A stretch of DNA of 64,000 nucleotides, from NCBI RefSeq assembly GCF_017868775.1, contig NZ_CP053381.1, positions 4,092,001-4,156,000 of the forward strand, read 5' to 3'. Position 1 is the stretch's first letter; each line of letters opens with the position of its first letter. Under the pieces are notes generated by a model that was given only the letters and a program-made list of their open reading frames with translations, was not told the origin of the DNA and ran no database searches. The translations under genes were made by a program, and so were the position numbers. Of the stretch, positions 17,845-26,175 are shown one piece after another. The DNA is from Billgrantia sulfidoxydans. Lineage in GTDB: Bacteria > Pseudomonadota > Gammaproteobacteria > Pseudomonadales > Halomonadaceae.

Positions 17845-19395
17845 TTAGAGGCGGATGCCCGATTTGCCGGGCGACAGGATGCCGTTGGGATCCAGGGCCC
17901 GCTTGAGGGTCCGGTGCACCTCGCGCAGTGGCTCGCCGAAGGTGCCGGCGACCTGCTCCATGAACTCGGTGTTGGTGCGGTAAAGGCCGTAGCCGCGCTT
18001 GGCGAACTCGTCGATCAGCTCGGCGAAGCAGTCGTGGGCGCGCTGGGTCTCCTCCGGATCCTCGCGGTTGTAGAGCAGGTCGATGACGTGGTGCATGTCG
18101 CGCCAGCCGACGATGTACTCGGCGACGTAGTCGAAGCCGTACTTGCCGAGGATGCGCTGGGCCAGTTCGGTCTGGTCCTTGGTCTCGCTGCCCTTGGCCT
18201 GGGACACCGGAGCGAACCACATGGAACCGCCGCCGCCGCGCCAGTTGTAGAGGCCGAACTCCTGCAGGTTCATGTCGCCCTTCATCAGGGCCGAGCGATA
18301 GGAAAAGCCGCCGCCGCGCTTCTCGGCCTCCTCGCCGTACATGATTTTGGCCTTGCCGCTCGCGCCGAAGGCCTGCTCGACGATCTTCCAGTTGACCTCG
18401 ATCTGCTCCGGCGTGCCGTAGAGCGCCGCATAGACGTTCCACTCGCCGATGCCCTCGTCCGCCTTGATGCGCTCGATGGCCTCGCGCGGGATGGAATCGC
18501 TGCCGTCGTAGTACTCCTTGCGCGTGACATGGGTGCCCGCGTCCCACAGGGTGTGCACGATGACAACCGCGTTGGGGATGATCTGGGCGATGCGCAGCGG
18601 CCGCAGCACCTCGACGATCTCCTCGATGTCTTCCGGGTTCTGGTACTGGATCAGGAAGGGGCGATAGGCCGGCGGCTCGGGCATCAGCCACAGCCCCATC
18701 TTGGTGACAATGCCGTAGTTGGACTGGGTGAAGAGCCCGTCTATGTAGGGACCGTAGCCCCACTTGAAGACCTGCCAGGAGCTGGAGTTCTCGATGCCGC
18801 CCATGCCGGTGCGCACCACCTCGCCGTTGGCCAGCACCACCTCCATGCCGCACTGGAACATGAAGTGTTCGCCATAGGGGGTATAGCCTACGCCGCGGTC
18901 CAGGGTGTTGCCCACCGGCCCGGCGATGGCCGAGGGAGCCGGCGGATCCAACCACAGCTTGAGGTCGTTCTCCTTGATGTAGTCGTAGAGCTGCTGGTAG
19001 GTGACGCCGGGCTCCAGCAGCGCCGTGCAGACGTCGGGATCGACGTCGAGAATGCGGTTCATGCGGTGCAGGTCGAGGATCACCTGGCCGGTCTCGCCGG
19101 GGGCGGCACTGCCATAGCCCAGGTTCTTGCCTGTGGAGATGGTCCAGATCGGGATCCGATACTCGTTGCAGACCCGCACGATCGCCTGCACCTCCTCGGT
19201 GCTGGTCGGCAGCACGGCGGCTGACGGGATGTAGTCGTCGCGGTCGCCGGCCATCATGATCTTGCTGTACGGGGCCAGCCGGTCGCTGTCGATCAGGACC
19301 TGCTCGGCGCCTAGGGTCTCGCGGAAACGATCCAGGGCGGCATCGAAATCTGTCTCGGACACGCCCTTGGGCAGAATGCGCTCGTTGGTGCTCAT
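17845..19395 (-). CDS. pchF: 4-cresol dehydrogenase / eugenol hydroxylase, flavoprotein subunit
   Basis: A 516-residue flavoprotein of the vanillyl-alcohol-oxidase family. The FAD-binding PCMH fold is marked by WTISTGKNLGYGSAAP and PSAIAGPVGNTLDRGVGY, and the substrate domain by YNWRGGGGSMWFAPVS. With the cytochrome c at 19979-20350 it would dehydrogenate a para-alkylphenol (4-cresol, 4-propylguaiacol or eugenol) and add water at the benzylic or vinylogous carbon, in the periplasm. The gene order cytochrome / small unknown / flavoprotein matches both pchC-X-F of p-cresol users and ehyA-orf-ehyB of eugenol users. It has no obvious signal peptide, so export may depend on its partner. Confidence 0.85.
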   Translation of the reverse strand: MSTNERILPKGVSETDFDAALDRFRETLGAEQVLIDSDRLAPYSKIMMAGDRDDYIPSAAVLPTSTEEVQAIVRVCNEYRIPIWTISTGKNLGYGSAAPGETGQVILDLHRMNRILDVDPDVCTALLEPGVTYQQLYDYIKENDLKLWLDPPAPSAIAGPVGNTLDRGVGYTPYGEHFMFQCGMEVVLANGEVVRTGMGGIENSSSWQVFKWGYGPYIDGLFTQSNYGIVTKMGLWLMPEPPAYRPFLIQYQNPEDIEEIVEVLRPLRIAQIIPNAVVIVHTLWDAGTHVTRKEYYDGSDSIPREAIERIKADEGIGEWNVYAALYGTPEQIEVNWKIVEQAFGASGKAKIMYGEEAEKRGGGFSYRSALMKGDMNLQEFGLYNWRGGGGSMWFAPVSQAKGSETKDQTELAQRILGKYGFDYVAEYIVGWRDMHHVIDLLYNREDPEETQRAHDCFAELIDEFAKRGYGLYRTNTEFMEQVAGTFGEPLREVHRTLKRALDPNGILSPGKSGIRL

Positions 19396-19425
19396 GAAGT
19401 CGTCTCTCGTTTGTTCTGTCAGGGA

Positions 19426-19974
19426 CTACAGGCGAACCAGGAAGCTCAGTGCCTCGCCACCAGCCGCATCATTGACATCGGCACGGCGGAGCCTCAGCGC
19501 GCTGCGCTGCGCCTCCTGGTTGAGGGCCAGGCGGGCATACTCGCGCCCCAGCGCGGCCTGCCAGCTCTCCGACGCTTCCACCAGGGGTGCCATGATCCGG
19601 CCACGATGGCTCAGCAGCCGATGTCCTCCCGGCACATGGCGCCCCAGCGCCAGGATCCGGCCGCGCCCGGCCAGCAGGCTGGTAAGCAGCACCAGGCCGG
19701 CTTCATCGGTGACGCCCGCCGCCAGGCTGTCGTTGGGCAGCGCCGCCAGGGCCAGTGGGTCGAAGCCACCCGCATAGCGGGGCACCCAGCCCTTCTGGCG
19801 CAGGCCTGCCCCAAGCTCGGCTGCCGAGCGATCATCACCGTAGAGCGTGATCTCGCCATGCACCGCCTCGGCGAGCGAACCGGCCTGGCTTGCCCAGGCG
19901 GCGCCCAGGGTAAAGGGGGCCGCGGCACCCACCAGCAGCCCGTTCCTTAGCAGTTGTCGACGTGTCAGCGGCAT
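19426..19974 (-). CDS. Tat-signal protein of unknown function between cytochrome and flavoprotein genes (PchX-like position)
   Basis: A 182-residue protein starting 4 bases after the cytochrome stop. The N-terminus LTRRQLLRNGLLVGAAAPFTLG looks like a twin-arginine signal. The rest has no recognisable catalytic motif: a pattern of small hydrophobic and Gly/Asp turns (ITLYGDDRSAAELGAGLR, LGRHVPGGHRLLSHRGR). Operons for 4-cresol dehydrogenase and eugenol hydroxylase carry an uncharacterised gene at the same place. A role in cofactor insertion, assembly or co-export of the flavoprotein is plausible but unproven. Confidence 0.7.
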   Translation of the reverse strand: MPLTRRQLLRNGLLVGAAAPFTLGAAWASQAGSLAEAVHGEITLYGDDRSAAELGAGLRQKGWVPRYAGGFDPLALAALPNDSLAAGVTDEAGLVLLTSLLAGRGRILALGRHVPGGHRLLSHRGRIMAPLVEASESWQAALGREYARLALNQEAQRSALRLRRADVNDAAGGEALSFLVRL

Positions 19975-19978
19975 GGCC

Positions 19979-20350
19979 TCACTCCTCCTCAGCCGACTCG
20001 GCGAAATCGCCCCGCGCCAGGGCCTCGGCCAGGGCGTCGAGTTCGGCATCGCTGATCTTGGCCTCGCGGAAGGCGGGCATGGCGGCGCGGCCGTTGCGCA
20101 CCACCCCGCGGATATGCTCGGCCCAGGCCTCCCTTCCGGCCTCCGGAACGGCCATGGTGATGGTGGCTGGCCCAACGGCGTATTCGCTGGCGTGGCAGTG
20201 GGAACAAATCTGCCGGTAGACCTCGGCAGGCTCGCGCTCCTCGGGCTCTGCCGCGGCGGCCGTCGGCAGCATCAGTGCTCCGATCATGGCCAGGGTCGTG
20301 CACCCGAGCGAGGAGAAGCGCCGGCAAGGCGCGATTGTTGTGTTGTGCAT
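19979..20350 (-). CDS. pchC: 4-cresol dehydrogenase / eugenol hydroxylase, cytochrome c subunit
   Basis: A 123-residue protein with a signal peptide ending near LPTAAAA, one heme c site (Cys49-Ser-His-Cys52-His53) and a likely axial Met91 in AAMPAF. This is the size and design of the small cytochrome subunit that takes electrons from the covalent-FAD subunit and passes them to the respiratory chain. It is the first gene of the operon. Its upstream region contains a palindrome, a weak sigma-54-like element and two direct repeats next to the divergent activator gene. Confidence 0.85.
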   Translation of the reverse strand: MHNTTIAPCRRFSSLGCTTLAMIGALMLPTAAAAEPEEREPAEVYRQICSHCHASEYAVGPATITMAVPEAGREAWAEHIRGVVRNGRAAMPAFREAKISDAELDALAEALARGDFAESAEEE

Positions 20351-20410
20351 GTCAGGTCACCCGTCTGTTCGTCAAGGGCTGGTCACAGCGGAGGCACCGA
20401 TGCCGAACTC

Positions 20411-20426
20411 TTATACTTTAGTATAA
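20411..20426. promoter_or_regulatory. 16-base palindrome upstream of the cytochrome gene
   Basis: TTATACT-TT-AGTATAA, a perfect inverted repeat 61 bases before the cytochrome start. It could be an operator or contain a sigma-70 -10 element; it differs from the TGTT-N9-AACA motif. Confidence 0.45.
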
Positions 20427-20462
20427 ATCAATAGGTTAGCGTCGGGATCCGCCACAACACCC

Positions 20463-20480
20463 TGTCAAGAACCGTGCCGA
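20463..20480 (-). promoter_or_regulatory. Weak sigma-54 promoter candidate for the cytochrome operon
   Basis: On the minus strand GGCACG-N4-TTGA, close to the consensus TGGCACG-N4-TTGC, but the invariant C of the -12 element is an A. Position fits: about 113 bases before the gene and about 100 bases from the direct repeats at 20574-20602. Confidence 0.3.
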
Positions 20481-20573
20481 AAACTGAAAAACCTTCCCAT
20501 GCCACGGCACTACACTGCGCGATGATGAAAAAAGAAGTACGCAGTACGGACTAATGTTCGCAATTTGCCCAAC

Positions 20574-20602
20574 CATATGGTGAACCCTTGAGCATATGGT
20601 GA
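20574..20602. promoter_or_regulatory. Direct repeats, candidate upstream activating sites
   Basis: CATATGGTGA occurs twice, 19 bases apart. The first lies in the palindrome ACCATATGGT; the second in TTGAGCATATGGTGAT, which resembles XylR/DmpR enhancer half-sites. The rest of the 333-base gap 20351-20683 shows no gene. Confidence 0.45.
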
Positions 20603-20683
20603 TCCCTGACCTCCCACGCCTTTCCCTCACTCACCGAACCAAGTGATATCCTGCTGCAAGCGTCTCCAACCGACCCGAGCCCT

Positions 20684-22393
20684 ATGCCCTCTTCCATCCC
20701 CCGCTACCCGAGTGCCCGAGACCTGATGGATGCGCTGCGCTTCCTGCCGGAGGAGGGGCAGATCTGGCTGGGGGAGCAGCGCATGCTACTGATGCCGCTC
20801 GCCGCCTCGGCCTTCTTTCGCAAGGAGCTGATCCATACGTTGGGCATGAAGCGAGCTCGGGGTATCTTCATGCGTTTGGGCTACTATTCGGGCCTGACGG
20901 ACGCCGAACTGGGACATAAGCTTCGCGGCGGTGAGGAAGAGCTGGAGGAGAGCTACCTGGCCGGCCCGCAATTGCATGCCCTGCAAGGTCACGTGCAGGC
21001 GATACCGGTCAAGCTCGAGATGGACCTGGGAAATGGCTGTTTCTACAGCGAATTCGTCTGGAAGGGCTCCTTCGAGGTGGATGCCTGGCAGGCTCACGGC
21101 CACCAGAGCGAACCGGTGTGCTGGACGCTACTCGGCTACGCCTGCGCCTATGCCAGCCAGTTGCTGGGACGCGAGGTACAGTTTCGCGAGGTAAGCTGCC
21201 GCGGTTGCGGCGATGCGGAGTGTCGCATCATCGGTCGGCTGGCCGAGGAGTGGCCCGACCATGCCGCCTTCGCCGAGCAATTCCGGGAGGCGCCGCTGAT
21301 CGATGAGCTGTACGAGCTGCAGGCACGTCTTGCCACTCTGGAGGAAGACCGGGTGCGCACGCCGGACCAGGACGACTGGGCCCCCATCGGCTCGGCCCCG
21401 ACCTTCCTGGACATGCTGGCGCTGCTCGACAGCGCAGCGCCGTCGGACGTCCCAGTGTTGCTGCTGGGAGAAACCGGCACCGGCAAGGAGATCCTCGCCC
21501 AGCGCCTTCACGAGCGAAGCCAGCGTGCCCGGGGCCCCTTCATTGCGGTCAACTGCGCGGCGATCCCGCCGGACCTGGTCGAGTCGGAGCTGTTCGGCGT
21601 CGAGAAAGGCGCCTATACGGGGGCGGTGCAATCGCGCATGGGGCGCTTCGAAAGAGCCGACGGCGGTACGCTGTTCCTCGACGAGGTCGCCGAGCTCTCG
21701 CCGCGCGCCCAGGCCGCCCTGCTGCGAGCGCTGCAGGAGCATCAGATCGAGCGCGTCGGCGGGCAATCGGTAAAGCGCGTGGATGTTCGAATCATTGCGG
21801 CCACCCATACCGACCTCATGCAACGGGTCGAGCAGGGCATGTTCCGCAAGGATCTATTCTATCGGCTCAACGCCTTTACCCTGGCCGTGCCGTCGCTTCG
21901 CGAGCGACGCGAGGACATTGGCCCCCTGGCGGAGCACTTCCTGGCACACTTCGAGCGCCAGTATCAGCGCCGCACCCTGGGTTTCACCGATCAGGCCCGT
22001 GCGGCGATGGCGGAGTACCCCTGGCCCGGAAATATTCGCGAACTCAAGAATACCGTGGAACGGGGTTTGATTCTGACCAGTCACCAGAAGCACCTCAGTG
22101 AAAAGGCGCTCTTCGGCGACTCCCGAATGCCCGGCATGGAGCGTGACAAGGGACAAGGACTCGATGCGCGTGGCATGTTGACCGCGCCCACCCCGGTAAC
22201 GGGCGAAGCGGATAGCGTTCACCGCCACATAGCTGCACTGATCGATGCCGGCTTGAGCTTAGAAGATATCGAGAAGGAAATGCTACTGGCAGCGCAGACC
22301 GGCAGCGACGGTAACATTACTGCCGCCGCCCGCCGGCTGGGCATGACACGCCCCGCCTATGCCTATCGACTGAAAAAATACGGCCTGCGCTGA
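20684..22393 (+). CDS. Sigma-54-dependent aromatic-responsive activator (XylR/DmpR family)
   Basis: A 569-residue three-domain protein. The N-terminal third carries the XylR_N and V4R-type effector domain (QEREVSCRGCGDAECR-like cysteine region, here EVSCRGCGDAECRIIG near residue 173). The AAA+ domain has Walker A GETGTGKE near residue 262 and the sigma-54 contact motif GAYTGA near residue 309. The C-terminal Fis-type helix-turn-helix is NITAAARRLGMTRPAYAYRL. Relatives bind phenols or alkylbenzenes directly. It is divergent from the cytochrome/flavoprotein operon, which it probably switches on in response to its phenolic substrate. Confidence 0.9.
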   Translation: MPSSIPRYPSARDLMDALRFLPEEGQIWLGEQRMLLMPLAASAFFRKELIHTLGMKRARGIFMRLGYYSGLTDAELGHKLRGGEEELEESYLAGPQLHALQGHVQAIPVKLEMDLGNGCFYSEFVWKGSFEVDAWQAHGHQSEPVCWTLLGYACAYASQLLGREVQFREVSCRGCGDAECRIIGRLAEEWPDHAAFAEQFREAPLIDELYELQARLATLEEDRVRTPDQDDWAPIGSAPTFLDMLALLDSAAPSDVPVLLLGETGTGKEILAQRLHERSQRARGPFIAVNCAAIPPDLVESELFGVEKGAYTGAVQSRMGRFERADGGTLFLDEVAELSPRAQAALLRALQEHQIERVGGQSVKRVDVRIIAATHTDLMQRVEQGMFRKDLFYRLNAFTLAVPSLRERREDIGPLAEHFLAHFERQYQRRTLGFTDQARAAMAEYPWPGNIRELKNTVERGLILTSHQKHLSEKALFGDSRMPGMERDKGQGLDARGMLTAPTPVTGEADSVHRHIAALIDAGLSLEDIEKEMLLAAQTGSDGNITAAARRLGMTRPAYAYRLKKYGLR

Positions 22394-22472
22394 GACGCTT
22401 CCCCCGCGCATACGCCGGCGGCGGCTCGGCCGGTCGGGGTTGGACCGAGCCAAGCCAGGTGGGCGAGAGCGG

Positions 22473-23924
22473 CTAGATCGGATAGTGCCGCGGCCCCAGC
22501 TGCACCGTGATCCAGCGCAGCTCGGTGAACTCCTCGATACCCGCCTTGCCGCCGAAGCGCCCGTAGCCGCTGGCCTTGACGCCGCCGAAAGGCATCTGCG
22601 GCTCGTCGTGCACCGTCGGCGCATTGATATGACAGATGCCCGACTGGATGCGCCCGGCGACCTTGATCGCCCGCGCCGTGTCGCGACTGAACACCGCCGC
22701 CGAGAGGCCGTACTCGCTGTCGTTGGCGATACGGATGGCCTCCTCCTCGCCCTCGACCCGGATCACCGCCACCACCGGCCCGAAGGACTCCTCGCTGTAG
22801 AGGCGCATGGCTGGCGTCACGCCATCCACCACCGTGGCCGGCATGATCACCCCATCCGCCCGGCCACCCGCGGCCAGGCGCGCGCCGTGGCTCTCGGCAT
22901 CGTCGAGCAGCGCGTTGAGCTTCTGCCCCGACTCGGCATTGATCAGAGTGCCCAGGGCGTTGCCCTCGCCGCGCGGGTCGCCCGCCTTGAGCGCCGCGGC
23001 ACGCGCGGCCAGCTTGTCGACGAAGGCGTCGGCCACCGAGGCATCGACGATCAACCGCTCGGTGGACATGCAGATCTGCCCCTGGTTGAAGAAGGCGCCG
23101 AAGATCGCCGCGTCCACCGCGGCATCCAGGTCGGCATCGTCCAGCACCAGGAACGGCGCCTTGCCGCCCAGCTCCAGCAGCACCGGCTTGAGATAGTGCG
23201 CCGCCTTCTCTGCGATGATCCGCCCTACTCCGGTGGAGCCGGTGAAGTTGATGCGCGCCACCTCGGGATGCGCGATCAGCGCCTCGACCACCTGCGGAGC
23301 GTCGGCCGGCGCATTGGTGATCACGTTGACCACGCCCTCGCCGAGCCCGGCCTCGACCAGCACCTCGCCGATCAAGTGGTGGGTCGCCGGGCACTGCTCC
23401 GAGGCCTTGAGGATCACCGTATTGCCACACGCCAGCGGCGTGGCCACGGCCCGGGTGCCGAGGATGATCGGCGCGTTCCACGGCGCGATGCCGACCACCA
23501 CGCCGCAGGGCACGCGCACGCCCATGGCCATGTTGTCGGGCACGTTGGAGGGAATCACGTCGCCCTGGATCTGGGTGGTCAGCGACGCCGCCTCACGCAG
23601 CATGCCGGCGGCCACCATCACGTTGAAGCCGGCCCAGCCCGGCGTGGCGCCGGTCTCGTTCACCATTCGCTCAATGAACTCCGTCTGGCGCGCTTCCATC
23701 AACTCCGCCGCCTTGAGCAGCTTCATTCGCCGCTCGCCGGGGCCCGTTTGCGACCAGGTCGCGAAGGCGCGGCCCGCGGCATCCGCTGCCGCCTTGGCGT
23801 CCTCCACCGAAGCGGCCGCCGCCGTGGTGGTGGCCTGGCCCGTAAAGGGGTTGGCGCGTTCGAAGGTGCGCCCTTGGGACGCAGCCTTGGCCCGGCCGTC
23901 GATCAGCAGTTCGAGGGTCGTCAT
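22473..23924 (-). CDS. Aldehyde dehydrogenase (salicylaldehyde / vanillin / benzaldehyde type)
   Basis: A 483-residue aldehyde dehydrogenase beginning MTTLELLIDG at ATG 23924 (AAGGAGA upstream). It shows FTGSTGVGRIIA, catalytic Glu in LLELGGKAPF and Cys in NQGQICMSTERL. The C-terminus FTELRWITVQLGPRHYPI fits the aromatic aldehyde group. It is the second such enzyme in the window and only distantly similar to the one at 16350. The neighbouring decarboxylase remnant suggests it once oxidised benzaldehyde-type products of benzoylformate decarboxylase, as in mandelate pathways. It is intact. Confidence 0.83.
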   Translation of the reverse strand: MTTLELLIDGRAKAASQGRTFERANPFTGQATTTAAAASVEDAKAAADAAGRAFATWSQTGPGERRMKLLKAAELMEARQTEFIERMVNETGATPGWAGFNVMVAAGMLREAASLTTQIQGDVIPSNVPDNMAMGVRVPCGVVVGIAPWNAPIILGTRAVATPLACGNTVILKASEQCPATHHLIGEVLVEAGLGEGVVNVITNAPADAPQVVEALIAHPEVARINFTGSTGVGRIIAEKAAHYLKPVLLELGGKAPFLVLDDADLDAAVDAAIFGAFFNQGQICMSTERLIVDASVADAFVDKLAARAAALKAGDPRGEGNALGTLINAESGQKLNALLDDAESHGARLAAGGRADGVIMPATVVDGVTPAMRLYSEESFGPVVAVIRVEGEEEAIRIANDSEYGLSAAVFSRDTARAIKVAGRIQSGICHINAPTVHDEPQMPFGGVKASGYGRFGGKAGIEEFTELRWITVQLGPRHYPI

Positions 23925-24105
23925 GGGTCTCTCCTTGGCGTTGTTGTTGGCGTCGGCTGCTCTCATTTTCGCCGAAGCCAACCGCCGCATAAGGCAAAAT
24001 CAGCGGGATTACTTGGACTTTTCCGGGATCCTGCCAGAACTTTAGTCGTGTACGGCACCAGCGATGCCACCCAGGGATGGCGACCTGGCCTGGGCCGGTT
24101 GCGCC

Positions 24106-24699
<594 letters not shown>

Positions 24700-24771
24700 T
24701 CACGCTAGTCGCCGCTGCTACAATCAAGCAAATCGATATTCTTTCTATCAAAAATAAAGTGTATCTATGCG

Positions 24772-25671
24772 ATGAATCACATCGACCTCAACCTCATGCG
24801 CACCTTCGTGCTGCTGTACGAAACCGGCAGCGTCACCCAGACAGCCGAGCGGCTATACGTCACCCAGCCCTCGGTCAGCTATGCGCTGGCCCGGCTGCGT
24901 GAGCTCTTCGAGGACCGCCTGTTCGTGCGCACCCGCCAGGGCATGGAGCCCACCATTGCCGCCCGCCAGCTCTACCCCTCGCTGCGCGACGCCCTGCAGC
25001 AGCTCCAGGACACCATCGAGAGCAGCCGCGACTTCGACCCGGCGACCTGCACTCGCCGCTTTCGCCTGGCGCTGACCGACCTGGGCGAAATGGCGCTGCT
25101 GCCGAAGCTCATGCGCCACCTGCACGACCAGGCGCCCCAGGCCGAGCTGGAAGTGGTACCGCTGGAGATCGAGCACGCCGAGGAGTGGCTGGCTGCCGGC
25201 AGGGTCAACGCGCTGATCTGCAGCCGGCCGCTGACGAGCACGGCCATTTCACGCCATGTGCTGTTGCAGGACCGCTACGTATGCCTGCTCAACCAGGAAC
25301 GCTTCGGGAAAGGCCCCCTGACTCGCGAACGCTTCATCGCCGCGCGCCACGTCGCCGTCACCTCATCGTCCGGGCATGGCATGGCCGAGGAAGTGATGCG
25401 CCAGGAGGGTATACAGCGCAAGGTGAGCCTGGAGATCCCACACTTCTCGGTACTGCCACGAGTGCTCCACGACAGCGACCTGATCGCCATCATGCCGCTG
25501 CAGGTCGCCGCCAGCTTCACCGAAGGTTCGCCGCTGGTCATTCATGAACTGCCCTTTCACGTGCCCGAGTTCGAGGTCGCGCTGCACTGGCAGGCCCAGG
25601 CCAGCCGCTCCCCGTCACAGCGCTGGTTCTGCGAGAGCATCATTGCGGCGATCGGGGATAGCGAGAGGTGA
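24772..25671 (+). CDS. LysR-family transcriptional regulator
   Basis: A 299-residue LysR protein with the usual N-terminal helix-turn-helix (SVTQTAERLYVTQPSVSYALARLRELF, split by family positions 20-46) and a NodD/NahR-like effector domain. It is divergent from the decarboxylase remnant and aldehyde dehydrogenase, across a 105-base AT-rich gap where its site would lie. It probably controlled the original benzoylformate-type operon. The ligand is unknown. Confidence 0.88.
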   Translation: MNHIDLNLMRTFVLLYETGSVTQTAERLYVTQPSVSYALARLRELFEDRLFVRTRQGMEPTIAARQLYPSLRDALQQLQDTIESSRDFDPATCTRRFRLALTDLGEMALLPKLMRHLHDQAPQAELEVVPLEIEHAEEWLAAGRVNALICSRPLTSTAISRHVLLQDRYVCLLNQERFGKGPLTRERFIAARHVAVTSSSGHGMAEEVMRQEGIQRKVSLEIPHFSVLPRVLHDSDLIAIMPLQVAASFTEGSPLVIHELPFHVPEFEVALHWQAQASRSPSQRWFCESIIAAIGDSER

Positions 25672-25680
25672 GGGCAAGAG

Positions 25681-25878
25681 TTACTCGTTTATTGCTTCCT
25701 CTCGCTCCTGTTCATATTCACTATACGTCTTGCTGGCATCCTCCATGCATTCGTCATATTGAGAGTGCGGAAGCTTAGAACATTCATAACGGTTGCTCGC
25801 CTGAATGCCCTCATAAGCCCCTCGGCTTGTACAGCCAGCCAGAATGCAAAGCATGATAAATAGAAGTCCTTTCTTCAT
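25681..25878 (-). CDS. Small lipoprotein of unknown function
   Basis: A 65-residue protein: MKKGLLFIMLCILAGC gives a lipoprotein signal with lipobox LAGC, followed by a short charged mature part with two further cysteines and a Glu-rich C-terminus. The start is set by the signal peptide. It converges on the LysR gene with a 9-base gap. Confidence 0.65.
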   Translation of the reverse strand: MKKGLLFIMLCILAGCTSRGAYEGIQASNRYECSKLPHSQYDECMEDASKTYSEYEQEREEAINE

Positions 25879-25882
25879 CGCT

Positions 25883-26035
25883 TTATCCGATTTCCATTTT
25901 CGCGTAACGCCGCCCGCAGGCGTCGAGGCCCGAGCGGCAGCTGTGGGTGAAGGTGCCCAGGCTTCTCGGATCCGCGTAATGGGAAGCCACCCGCTGCTGT
26001 AGCAAGAACACACTGGATGGATAGCAGGAGGTCAT
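25883..26035 (-). CDS. Possible small ORF coupled to the lipoprotein
   Basis: A 50-codon frame whose TAA stop lies 4 bases before the lipoprotein ATG, a spacing typical of translational coupling. The product has three cysteines and no recognised motif. The remaining stretch to 26175 holds nothing else that I can support. Confidence 0.25.
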   Translation of the reverse strand: MTSCYPSSVFLLQQRVASHYADPRSLGTFTHSCRSGLDACGRRYAKMEIG

Positions 26036-26175
26036 AGGTCTGTCGAGACATCCCCTAGACCTGACGATACCGCCGCCGCCTGACAGAGCCCTCCTAACCC
26101 TGGACGAAGGACGAGAGGCCATCACGGTATACCCGCCCATGGTCGTGTTATCGCGCCACCTCCGCGCGCGTTATC

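Noticed and set aside
20341..20570. A consensus sigma-54 promoter with intact GG-N10-GC
   Set aside because: No such sequence was found on the minus strand; the best candidate has A in place of the invariant C, so it is listed only at low confidence.
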